DNA from: UBA7803 sp041395905 | Lineage (GTDB): Bacteria; Pseudomonadota; Gammaproteobacteria; Pseudomonadales; Azotimanducaceae | Length of the DNA: 64,000 nt | Direction: 5' to 3' | NCBI GenBank assembly: GCA_041395905.1 | Contig: JAWKZP010000017.1 | Coordinates: forward strand, 57,216-121,215 | Notes under the pieces: generated by a model | Databases searched by the model: none | What the model saw: only the letters and a program-made list of their open reading frames with translations | What the model was told of the DNA's origin: nothing | Shown here: positions 17,168-25,275 of the stretch, piece by piece | Layout of the letters: each line of letters starts with the position of its first letter | Position numbering within the stretch: the first letter of the stretch is position 1 | Program-made: the position numbers and the translations under genes

Positions 17168-17336
17168 CCTTTCCGGTCAAGCGGTGACGACCCGTCATCG
17201 GTCGTCTAACCGGAATTAGCGGCCGCACACGGCGGAACTTTAGCCGTTGCGATGGGCCGGGCGTTGATCCCCCGGCCGGTGTGGTATCGGCGCGCGCGGT
17301 GCCGCGCCGCGCACCGTCCGCGCGCTGCAGGTCGTG

Positions 17337-18608
17337 CTAGAGGTCGTAGCCGCGTTCGTTGTGCGAGCTGACGTCCAGGCCCTGAACCTCGTCTTCCTCG
17401 GCCACCCGATTGCCGACCAGCACGTTGGTCAGCGCCAGGAGCCCGGCCGTCACCAGGGCCGTGTACAGCAGCGTGGCGCCGATACCCACGGCCTGCACGG
17501 TCACCTGGCTGACGATCTGGATGTCCTGCTGCCCGCTGAACAGACCCAGCGCGCTGCTGGCGAACACACCGGTGAGCAGCGTGCCCAGAATCCCACCGAC
17601 GCCGTGTACCGGAAACACGTCCAGGGAATCGTCGATGTGAAGCGTACGCTTGAGGTAGTTGGTGGCGGAGAAGCAGACGAAACCGGCCGCGATCCCGATC
17701 ACCAGGGCGCCTGCCGGCCCGACGAAGCCCGAAGCGGGTGTGATCGTGCCGAGACCCGCCACCATACCGGTCACCGCGCCCAGGGCGCTGGGCTTGCCGA
17801 AGCGGATCCATTCCGCGATCAACCAGGTCATGGCCCCGGCCGAAGCCGAGATGTGGGTCACGAACATCGCCATGGCGGCATCGCCGTTGGCGGCGAGCGC
17901 GCTGCCGCCGTTGAATCCGAACCAGCCGACCCAGAGCATGCCCGCGCCAGCCACGGTCAGGGTCATGTTGTGCGGCATCATGGCCTGCTCGGGGAAGCCG
18001 CGGCGCCGGCCCAGCATCAGTGCGGCAACCAGTGCCGCTGTGCCGGCCGTGATGTGCACGACGATGCCGCCGGCGAAGTCCATGACACCCAGCTCGGCCA
18101 GCCAGCCGCCGCCCCAGACCCAGTGACATACGGGGGCGTACACCAGCAGCAGCCACAGGCCGCTGAAGATCAGCACCGCCGAAAAGCGCATGCGCTCGGC
18201 GAAGCCGCCGATCACCAGCGCGGGGGTGATGATGGCGAACGTCATCTGAAAGAGCGCGAACGCGGTCTCCGGCAGATCGCCGCTGAGGCTGTCTTCGCCC
18301 ACGCCCGCGAACAGCGCCTTGCCCAGGCCGCCGACCAGCCCATTGCCGTCGCCGAATGCCAGGCTGTATCCCACGAGCAGCCAGAGCAGGGAAACCAGGC
18401 AGGTGATGCTGAAGCATTGCATGAGCACGCTCAGCACGTTCTTGGTGCGTACCAGTCCGCCGTAGAAGAGCGACAGCCCGGGGATCGTCATGAACAGGAC
18501 CAGCGCCGTCGAAGTGAGTATCCAGGCGGTGTTGCCTTCACTCAGATCCGCCGCCAGCGCCGGCATCGCAAACAGGACCGCGCACACGGCCCCCAGCCCC
18601 TTGTTCAT
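17337..18608 (-). CDS. amtB: Ammonium transporter, Amt/MEP/Rh family
   Basis: 423 residues. A cleavable signal-like N-terminus (MNKGLGAVCAVLFAMPALAA) is followed by about 11 transmembrane helices. The twin pore histidines lie in VVHITAGTAAL and FPVHGVGGILG. The phenylalanine-gate region and the FYGGLVRTKN signature are present. The protein conducts ammonium/ammonia across the inner membrane. The ATG at 18608 was chosen over the ATG six bases earlier because GAGGGGAG is correctly spaced only for it. No glnK-type PII gene is adjacent, which is unusual for amtB. I saw no clear sigma-54 promoter upstream. A 7-bp hairpin without a T-run lies downstream at 17255-17277. Confidence 0.94.
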   Translation of the reverse strand: MNKGLGAVCAVLFAMPALAADLSEGNTAWILTSTALVLFMTIPGLSLFYGGLVRTKNVLSVLMQCFSITCLVSLLWLLVGYSLAFGDGNGLVGGLGKALFAGVGEDSLSGDLPETAFALFQMTFAIITPALVIGGFAERMRFSAVLIFSGLWLLLVYAPVCHWVWGGGWLAELGVMDFAGGIVVHITAGTAALVAALMLGRRRGFPEQAMMPHNMTLTVAGAGMLWVGWFGFNGGSALAANGDAAMAMFVTHISASAGAMTWLIAEWIRFGKPSALGAVTGMVAGLGTITPASGFVGPAGALVIGIAAGFVCFSATNYLKRTLHIDDSLDVFPVHGVGGILGTLLTGVFASSALGLFSGQQDIQIVSQVTVQAVGIGATLLYTALVTAGLLALTNVLVGNRVAEEDEVQGLDVSSHNERGYDL

Positions 18609-18734
18609 GAGCATCTCCCCTCGTATTCCCACGATGCCGCCGGCGAGCGCCGACACCCGGCGCAACCCGCGATTGCTTGGTATGCGTTGTGCGGGGAAAT
18701 GTACGGAATTCGGTGTGTCGACGCCAGCGCCGCG

Positions 18735-19745
18735 TCAGAGCGTGCTGAGCGCGCGAATCAGCGCGGGCCCTTCGTAGATGAAGCCCGTGTAGATCTGCAG
18801 CAGGTCCGCGCCCAGATCCAGCATCTGCGCGCCGTCGGCCCGGTTCATGATGCCGCCGACGCCGATCAGCGGCACCTCGGGCCCGAGCAGCGCACGCATC
18901 TCAGCCACCACCGCCTGCGCCAGGGGTTTCAGCGGGGCGCCGCTCAGGCCCCCCGCTTCAGTCGCAGGTTCCGCCGGATCGAGACCCGGACGGGTAATGG
19001 TGGTGTTGGTCGCGATCACGCCGTCCAGCTCGAAGTCACGCACTGCCGCGGCGATCAGCTCCAGATCCTCGCGCACCAGATCCGGCGCGATCTTGACCAG
19101 CACCGGCACACGCCGGCGGTGACGCGCCGCCAGCGCCGACGCCGTGTCCTTCACCGGACCGAGCAATCCGGTCAGGGCAGCGCCGGATTGCAGGCTGCGC
19201 AGCCCCGGCGTGTTCGGCGAGGACAGGTTGAGGGTGAGGTAATCGGCAAACGGGTATACGGCCTCGATACACAGCTGGTAGTCGGCTACCGCGTTTTCCA
19301 GCGGCGTATCCTTGTTCTTACCGACGTTGACACCGACGATCGTGCCGCCGAGCCGGTCACGCTGACGCAGCGCGGCCAGTTCCGCCGCCATCGCGGCAAC
19401 GCCGCGGTTGTTGAAACCCATGCGGTTGATCAGCCCGCGCGAGCGCGGCAGCCGGAACAGGCGGGGGCGCGGATTTCCCGGCTGCGGGCGCGGCGTGACC
19501 GTTCCGACTTCGACGAATCCGAAACCAAGCCGCGCCAGCCCCTCGATGGCACGCGCATCCTTGTCCAGACCGGCGGCAAGACCGACGGGGTTGCGGAATT
19601 CGAGACCCAGCAGCGAACGCTTGCGGCCGGCAAACGGCGTCAGGCGCCCCGGCAGCGCGCCATAGGCGCGCAGACCGGCGAGCGCCAGATCGTGAACGGC
19701 TTCGCCGTCCATGGCGAACAGCGCTGTGCGGATCAGTGGGTACAT
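18735..19745 (-). CDS. pyrD: Dihydroorotate dehydrogenase (quinone), class 2
   Basis: 336 residues, the same length as E. coli PyrD. It oxidises dihydroorotate to orotate in pyrimidine synthesis, using FMN and membrane quinone. The short N-terminal amphipathic helix (MYPLIRTALFAMDGEAVHDLAL) docks on the inner membrane. FMN/substrate motifs are GLAAGLDKDA, RMGFNNRG, NVGKNKDT and LNLSSPNTPGLR; the catalytic base is the serine of NLSSPN. LIGVGGIMN and LLQIYTGFIYEGP complete the phosphate-binding site. It is a single gene on the minus strand, with DUF2835 just upstream. Confidence 0.96.
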   Translation of the reverse strand: MYPLIRTALFAMDGEAVHDLALAGLRAYGALPGRLTPFAGRKRSLLGLEFRNPVGLAAGLDKDARAIEGLARLGFGFVEVGTVTPRPQPGNPRPRLFRLPRSRGLINRMGFNNRGVAAMAAELAALRQRDRLGGTIVGVNVGKNKDTPLENAVADYQLCIEAVYPFADYLTLNLSSPNTPGLRSLQSGAALTGLLGPVKDTASALAARHRRRVPVLVKIAPDLVREDLELIAAAVRDFELDGVIATNTTITRPGLDPAEPATEAGGLSGAPLKPLAQAVVAEMRALLGPEVPLIGVGGIMNRADGAQMLDLGADLLQIYTGFIYEGPALIRALSTL

Positions 19746-19780
19746 GGCGCGCTAGTGTAATGGAGCCGCGCGTCGAAGGC

Positions 19781-20002
19781 TCACCGGACTCTGGCCAGCT
19801 CCTTGAGGCGATTGTCCTCGCCCACCACCATGACGAAGGTCCCGCGCACGCCGCCGCCGCTGACGAATGGCCGCAGGGCGGCCGCCGGAAACCGCAAGCG
19901 GCGCCCGTAGCGGTCGATCGCCTGCACGCTGGCGGCGCTGCCGCGGTAGTAGCGCAGCAGCTCGTCCGCAGGAATGCACAGGTCGAACTCGTAACGACGC
20001 AT
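19781..20002 (-). CDS. DUF2835 family small protein
   Basis: 73 residues with the family pattern: an N-terminal strand (MRRYEFDLCIPADELLRYYRG), then GRRLRFPAAALRPFVSGGGVRG and a C-terminal NRLKELARV. The function is unknown; members are short cytoplasmic proteins in gammaproteobacteria. The ATG at 20002 is followed by a compact frame that ends 35 bases before pyrD starts, so the two could share a transcript. The frame is open far upstream, but only this segment looks like protein. Confidence 0.82.
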   Translation of the reverse strand: MRRYEFDLCIPADELLRYYRGSAASVQAIDRYGRRLRFPAAALRPFVSGGGVRGTFVMVVGEDNRLKELARVR

Positions 20003-20155
20003 GAACGGGCCCGGAGTACGCGCCGACGCCTGCGTGGAATCGGCCTCACCAAGAACTATAGCCTCCGGGCAGGGTCTGATCGGAAGGTGCCGGATGTAAT
20101 TCCGCCATCGACAGCTACAATAGCCGGCTTTGCCCCACGCCGCCGGAATAGAAGT

Positions 20156-21127
20156 ATGAATGTCACCGAGAGCCCGCAACAGGACAAGGTCCGCGCCGTC
20201 ACCAGCTGGCTGACCCAGCGGATCATCGGCCAGGAGGCGCTTCTGGAGCGTCTCGTGATGGCGCTCCTGTGCGGGGGCCACCTGCTGGTGGAGGGCGCGC
20301 CGGGGCTGGCAAAGACCCGCGCCATCAAGGAACTGGCCGCTGCCGTCGAAGGCGACTTTCATCGGATCCAGTTCACGCCCGATCTGCTGCCGAGCGACAT
20401 CACCGGCACCGAGGTTTACCGGCCGGAGGACGGCTCGTTCAAGTTTCAGCCCGGGCCGGTGTTTCACAACCTGCTGCTGGCCGACGAGGTCAATCGCGCG
20501 CCTGCCAAGGTGCAGTCGGCGCTGCTCGAAGCCATGGCCGAACATCAGGTGAGTGTCGGCCGGGAGACCTTTCCGCTGCCGGAGCTGTTTCTGGTGATGG
20601 CGACCCAGAATCCCATCGAGCAGGAAGGTACCTACCCGCTGCCGGAAGCCCAGCTCGATCGCTTTCTCATGCATGTGCGCGTCGGCTACCCGAGCGAAGC
20701 CGCAGAAACGGAGATCCTGCACCTGGTGCGCGCCGAAGCAGGGGCCGATCAGGTGCCTACGACGCCACCCTACCGGCTCACTCAGGGCGACGTGTTTCAG
20801 GCCCGCCGCGAGTTTCTGCACATCTTCATGGCCGAACCCGTCGAACGCTACCTGGTGGCACTGATCATGGCTACCCGCGAGGCCCGGGGCGAACTCGCCC
20901 AATGGCTCGAGTTCGGCGCCAGCCCGCGCGGCACCATTTCTCTCGACCAGTGTGCGCGTGCACTCGCGTGGCTCGGCGGTCGCGACTTCGTGACCCCGGA
21001 CGACGTTCAGGCCGTGGCCCACGACGTGCTGAGGCATCGCCTGATTCTGAGCTTCGACGCCGAGGCGCAGGGGGTGACCACGGACCAGGTGATCGACGTG
21101 CTGCTCGAGCAGGTGCCGGTGCCCTGA
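20156..21127 (+). CDS. MoxR-family AAA+ ATPase
   Basis: 323 residues. Walker A is GAPGLAKT with K53; Walker B is LLLADEVNR near residue 107; sensor 1 lies in ATQNPIEQEGTYPLPEAQLDRF. MoxR ATPases act as chaperones for VWA-domain partners, and five matching partners follow here. First gene of a six-gene operon that runs to 27113. The ATG at 20156 was chosen for its MNVTESPQQD start with GGAA/GAAG upstream; the frame is open further back but overlaps the antisense DUF2835 gene. About 150 bases upstream hold no gene. Confidence 0.94.
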   Translation: MNVTESPQQDKVRAVTSWLTQRIIGQEALLERLVMALLCGGHLLVEGAPGLAKTRAIKELAAAVEGDFHRIQFTPDLLPSDITGTEVYRPEDGSFKFQPGPVFHNLLLADEVNRAPAKVQSALLEAMAEHQVSVGRETFPLPELFLVMATQNPIEQEGTYPLPEAQLDRFLMHVRVGYPSEAAETEILHLVRAEAGADQVPTTPPYRLTQGDVFQARREFLHIFMAEPVERYLVALIMATREARGELAQWLEFGASPRGTISLDQCARALAWLGGRDFVTPDDVQAVAHDVLRHRLILSFDAEAQGVTTDQVIDVLLEQVPVP

Positions 21128-21136
21128 GCCAGCGGC

Positions 21137-22057
21137 ATGAGTGCTCCCCGACCCGAGGCGATGCTCCAAGGTGCCTATGTCGATCTGCAGGATCTGCTGG
21201 CGCTGCGCTACCGGCCGCTTACCGAATCACGCCTGGGCGCAAGCGTGGTCAGCGCCCGCGGCGGTACCCGCCTGTCGAAGCAGCGCGGGCGCGGCATCGA
21301 CTTCTCGGAGGTCCGGCCGTATCAACCCGGCGACGACGTGCGCACCATCGACTGGCGGGTCACGGCGCGCCGCAACAAGCCCCACACCAAGGTGTTCCGC
21401 GAAGAGCGTGAACGGTTGACGCTGATTTTCGTGGACCAGAGCCAGTCGATGTTCTTCGGCAGCCAGGTGCGCCTGAAGTCGGTGGCAGCGGCTGAATACG
21501 CCGCCCTTGCGGCCTGGCGCGCGATCCAGCACAACGATCGCGTCGGTGGGCTCGTGTACGGCAACGACGCGCTCGCCGTGCACAAGCCGTACCGGAATCT
21601 GAAGCCCATGGCGCGGTTCCTCAACGATCTGGCCGGTTTCAATCGATCCCTGCGGGCCGGCGCGCCGCTGCCGACGCGCGATCATCTCGCCGAAGCGCTG
21701 CTGCGCATCCGGCGCCTGGCGCGCAGCAACTACCGGGTGTACTTCGTCAGTGACTTCAACCACGTCGGCGACCTGTGGCGCGACACGTTCCGCGCCCTGT
21801 CACAGCACAATCAGGTGATTGCGGTGCGCGTGTTCGACCCGCTCGAGGAAGAACTGCCGCCCGCGAACCGCTACACCGTCAGCGACGGCGTCGAGCGCTG
21901 GCAGTTCGACGCCGGCAGCCGGCATCTGCGCAGTCACTACCACGCGCGCTTCGAGTCGTCGCAGGCGCGCTTCGAGCGCCTGTGCCACGATACCGCCGTG
22001 CAGCCGGGCCTGCTGCCGACCAACCATCCGGTCGCGGAATCGGTCGGGTGGCTGTGA
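21137..22057 (+). CDS. DUF58 domain protein of the MoxR/Bat operon
   Basis: 306 residues. The DUF58 signature GRGIDFSEVRPYQPGDDVRTIDWRV (split around residues 55-80) is clear, followed by a degenerate VWA-like fold beginning LTLIFVDQSQSMFFG, where a DxSxS-type metal site is visible. DUF58 proteins pair with MoxR ATPases and VWA proteins in envelope stress or metal-insertion systems; the exact activity is unknown. Starts nine bases after the MoxR stop. Its stop overlaps the next start by one base (TGATG). Confidence 0.9.
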   Translation: MSAPRPEAMLQGAYVDLQDLLALRYRPLTESRLGASVVSARGGTRLSKQRGRGIDFSEVRPYQPGDDVRTIDWRVTARRNKPHTKVFREERERLTLIFVDQSQSMFFGSQVRLKSVAAAEYAALAAWRAIQHNDRVGGLVYGNDALAVHKPYRNLKPMARFLNDLAGFNRSLRAGAPLPTRDHLAEALLRIRRLARSNYRVYFVSDFNHVGDLWRDTFRALSQHNQVIAVRVFDPLEEELPPANRYTVSDGVERWQFDAGSRHLRSHYHARFESSQARFERLCHDTAVQPGLLPTNHPVAESVGWL

Positions 22058-22545
22058 TGGATACGGACGTACTGCAGCAGCTGCGCGACATTCACCTGCC
22101 CGCCGACCCTTCCTGGTGGCCGCCGGCGCCAGGCTGGTGGCTGCTGGCGCTGCTCGTGCTGCTGGCGCTGGCGCTCCTGGCGAGGCGCCTGCGCCGGGCG
22201 CTGCGTGCACGTCTGCCGCTGCGCCGGGCACGGCAGCTGTATGCCGGCATTCATGCGCGCTACCGTGCCGGGGAGCTCAGCGACGTCGAGTACGTTCACG
22301 CCAGCAACGAGCTGCTCAAGCGCGTATTCGTGCATGGGCTGGATCGCCCCGGGGCGCGCCGCGCCAGCGGTGCCGAATGGCTGGCGCTGCTCGACCGCGA
22401 ACTGGGCACCAGCGAGTTCAGCACCGGTCCCGGCCGCGTGCTGGGCGATGCACGCTTCGCGCCGCGTGTGGACGTGGCGGCAGCCGAGCTCGACGACCTG
22501 ATCGTGCGGCTGCTGCGCAGCGTCGGTCCGGGGGCCGACGCATGA
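22057..22545 (+). CDS. DUF4381 membrane protein of the Bat operon
   Basis: 162 residues. The N-terminus LRDIHLPADPSWWPPAPGWW and the transmembrane helix WLLALLVLLALALLARRL are the family hallmark. The C-terminal 110 residues are predicted to be cytoplasmic and helical, including a segment (YVHASNELLKRVFVHGL) found in most members. The likely role is to anchor the MoxR/DUF58 complex to the inner membrane. Overlaps its neighbours by 1 and 4 bases. Confidence 0.85.
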   Translation: MDTDVLQQLRDIHLPADPSWWPPAPGWWLLALLVLLALALLARRLRRALRARLPLRRARQLYAGIHARYRAGELSDVEYVHASNELLKRVFVHGLDRPGARRASGAEWLALLDRELGTSEFSTGPGRVLGDARFAPRVDVAAAELDDLIVRLLRSVGPGADA

Positions 22546-23546
22546 TCGAGCTGCTGTGGCCATGGGCGGTGCTGCTGGCGCCGCTGCCGGCGCTCCTGCG
22601 GGCGCTGGCGAAGCCGGCGCGCGCGCGCCAGGCAGCATTGCTGGTGCCCGATGTTGCCAGCTTCCAGGCTGCGGAAAGCGGCGCCACCCTGGAAGGCCGC
22701 GCCGGCGTGCCCTGGCGACTGCTGGTTCTGTGGCTGGTGTGGCTGGCGCTGGTCGCCGCCGCCACGCGGCCGCAGTGGACAGGCGAGCCGGTGAGCCTGC
22801 CGGTGACCGGCCGCGACCTGATGCTGGCGGTGGACATCTCGGGCAGCATGGGCACCGAGGACATGGAGCTCGGCAATCAGCTCGTCAACCGTCTGACCGT
22901 GGTCAAGAACGTCGTGGAAGACTTCGTCGCCCATCGCGAGGGCGATCGTGTCGGCTTGATCCTGTTCGGTACCAGCGCCTACCTGCAGGCGCCGCTCACC
23001 TTCGATCTTCAGAGTGTCAACCGCCTGCTCACCGAAGCGCCGGTCGGCATCGCCGGCGGCAAGACAGCCATTGGCGACGCCATCGGGCTCGCGGTCAAAC
23101 GCCTGCGCCAGCGTCCGGCCGGTGATCGGGTGCTGATCCTGCTCACCGACGGTGCCAACAACGTCGGCGAGGTCACCCCCATCAAAGCCGCGGAGCTGGC
23201 CACCGCGGAAGACATCCGCATCTACACCATCGGCGTCGGCGCCGACGCCATGCGTATGCGCAGCCTGTTCGGCGTGTTTTCCTCCGGCATCATCAACCCT
23301 TCAGCCGAGCTCGATGAGGACACGCTGAAAGCCATCGCCAGCACCACGGGTGGACGCTACTTCCGCGCTCAGAACACCGCCCGCCTGATGGAGATCTACG
23401 ACATCATCGATGCGCTGGAACCCATCGAGCAGGAAGCAGAGACTTACCGGCCGATCGCGGCGCTGTATCACTGGCCGCTGGGGCTCGCCTGGCTGCTGAT
23501 GTGCCTGATCATTACCAGCGAGCTCGGGAGATGGCGCCGTGCTTGA
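22542..23546 (+). CDS. VWA-domain membrane protein (BatA-like)
   Basis: 334 residues. Two N-terminal hydrophobic segments (MIELLWPWAVLLAPLPALL; LLVLWLVWLALVAAAT) precede a von Willebrand A domain with an intact MIDAS site: DISGS near residue 99, a threonine in GGKTAIGDA, and an aspartate in LLTDGANN. A last transmembrane helix (PLGLAWLLMCLIITSEL) closes the protein, so the VWA domain probably faces the periplasm. Matches BatA of aerotolerance operons. Starts at ATGA and overlaps the next GTG by eight bases. Confidence 0.9.
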   Translation: MIELLWPWAVLLAPLPALLRALAKPARARQAALLVPDVASFQAAESGATLEGRAGVPWRLLVLWLVWLALVAAATRPQWTGEPVSLPVTGRDLMLAVDISGSMGTEDMELGNQLVNRLTVVKNVVEDFVAHREGDRVGLILFGTSAYLQAPLTFDLQSVNRLLTEAPVGIAGGKTAIGDAIGLAVKRLRQRPAGDRVLILLTDGANNVGEVTPIKAAELATAEDIRIYTIGVGADAMRMRSLFGVFSSGIINPSAELDEDTLKAIASTTGGRYFRAQNTARLMEIYDIIDALEPIEQEAETYRPIAALYHWPLGLAWLLMCLIITSELGRWRRA

Positions 23547-25275
23547 GGCGATCCACTTCGTGCGACCCTGGTGGCTGCTCGGCGTCATTCCGGCTGTGAT
23601 GCTGGCGCTCCTGTGGGCGCAGCGGCGACAGAGCACGTCGCACTGGGAGTCCAGCATCGCGCCGGAACTGCTGGCGGTGCTGCTCGAGCCGGTCGGCCCG
23701 CGTGCCTCCAGAGCGCTGCCGGCAGCTGCGGGCGCGGCCCTGTTCGCGGCGGCCGTGGCGCTTGCCGGTCCAAGCTGGGAGCGCCTGCCTCAGCCGGTGG
23801 AGCAGCGCAGCGATGCGCTGGTGGTCGTGCTGGATCTGTCGCTGTCCATGTTTGCCGACGATATCGCACCTTCGCGTATCGTACGGGCACGCCAGAAGAT
23901 TGCCGACGTCCTGCGCACCCGCCGCGAAGGCTTCACGGCACTGGTGGCATACGCCGGCGATGCCCACGCAGTGGTTCCGCTCACCGACGATACCCGCACC
24001 ATCGAGAACCTGCTGTGGGCGTTGAGCCCGGACATGATGCCGGTACTCGGCAGCAATCTCGGCAGCGCGCTGGACGTAGCCCACGAGCTGTTCGAAAACG
24101 CCCACGTCAACCAGGGCCGGGTGCTGCTGGTCACCGACGGCATCGACCAGATGAGCGACGCCACCACACGCCGGGACCCGAACTTTCCGCTCTCCGTGCT
24201 GGGTGTCGGTACGCCGGGCGGCGGCACCATTCCCCTGGATTTCGTCAACCAGCCGGGCCAGGTGCTGCGCACCCAGCAGGGCGAGGCCGTGGTGGCCCGC
24301 CTGGACGTGGAGCGCCTGCGCAACGTCGCCGAGGCGGGCTACGGCCGCTACCGTACTCTCACACTGGATGACGGTGACATCACCGAGCTCCTCAGCACCC
24401 CGCTGCCCGGCGAAGACGAGACCACGGCGGTGGATCGCGAGTTCGACACCTGGGCCGATCAGGGATTCTGGGTGGTGCTGGTACTGGTACCCCTGCTGCT
24501 GCTGGCGTTCCGCCGCGGCGCCATTGCCTGCGTCGCGCTCACGCTGGTGCCGCTGCTTGCTGCAGCGCCAAGCGAAGCCGGCGTCTGGGACGACCTGTGG
24601 CAGCGGCGCGACCAGCAGGGCCTGCAGGCCCTGCAGGAAGGCCAGCCGGAGATGGCCGCAACCCTGTTCGAAGATCCCGCCTGGCGGGCGGCCGCAGACT
24701 ACCGCAGCGGCGCATACGATCGCGCGGCGGCCGAGTTCAGCGCGCACGACGATCTGACCGCCACCTACAACCTCGGCAATGCGCTGGCTCAGCAGGGCGA
24801 CTTCGAAGCGGCCGTCGCCGCCTACGATCGCGTGCTGGCCGCCGACCCCGATCACGAAGATGCCCGCTTCAACCGCGATCTGCTGCAGCGCGCGCTCGAT
24901 CAGCAGCAGTCGCAATCACAGAACGAAGATCAGAATCAGCAGCAGGGGGGCCAGAACCCCGAGAACAGCGCCCAACCTCAGGGTGACGGACAGACGCCGC
25001 AGGAGCAGAGCGAGGACGAGCAGGGCTCCCCAAGCGAGGAGTCCGAGCAGCAGGAGCAGGGGGACAGCGAGCAGAGCGAGGCGGAGCAGAGCGCCGAGGG
25101 CGAGCAGCAGGAATCCGCCAGCAGCCGCGACGAACGCAAGGACGCGCTGGAGCAATGGCTGCGCCGGGTGCCTGACGATCCCGGTGGCCTGCTGCGGCGC
25201 AAGTTCCAGTACGAGACCAATCAGCGCTTGCGCCGGGGCGAGTACGGCAGCCGCGACGCGGAGAAAATCTGGTGA
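23539..25275 (+). CDS. VWA-TPR fusion protein (BatB-BatC-like)
   Basis: 578 residues that combine what are two genes in many organisms. Two N-terminal membrane segments precede a VWA domain with MIDAS motif DLSLS near residue 97 and LVTDGID. A central transmembrane helix (FWVVLVLVPLLLLAF) follows. Then come a hydrophobic segment and TPR-like repeats (ATYNLGNALAQQGDFEAAVAAYDRVL, about 410-440). A roughly 75-residue Gln/Glu/Ser-rich linker follows, then a basic tail (LRRKFQYETNQRLRRGE). Start GTG 23539. The linker DNA is strongly purine-biased (CAG/GAG). Confidence 0.9.
   Translation: MLEAIHFVRPWWLLGVIPAVMLALLWAQRRQSTSHWESSIAPELLAVLLEPVGPRASRALPAAAGAALFAAAVALAGPSWERLPQPVEQRSDALVVVLDLSLSMFADDIAPSRIVRARQKIADVLRTRREGFTALVAYAGDAHAVVPLTDDTRTIENLLWALSPDMMPVLGSNLGSALDVAHELFENAHVNQGRVLLVTDGIDQMSDATTRRDPNFPLSVLGVGTPGGGTIPLDFVNQPGQVLRTQQGEAVVARLDVERLRNVAEAGYGRYRTLTLDDGDITELLSTPLPGEDETTAVDREFDTWADQGFWVVLVLVPLLLLAFRRGAIACVALTLVPLLAAAPSEAGVWDDLWQRRDQQGLQALQEGQPEMAATLFEDPAWRAAADYRSGAYDRAAAEFSAHDDLTATYNLGNALAQQGDFEAAVAAYDRVLAADPDHEDARFNRDLLQRALDQQQSQSQNEDQNQQQGGQNPENSAQPQGDGQTPQEQSEDEQGSPSEESEQQEQGDSEQSEAEQSAEGEQQESASSRDERKDALEQWLRRVPDDPGGLLRRKFQYETNQRLRRGEYGSRDAEKIW

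Noticed and set aside
17334..19760. 808-codon plus-strand frame opposite amtB and pyrD
   Set aside because: His/Gln/Arg-rich shadow; both minus-strand genes are complete and conserved.
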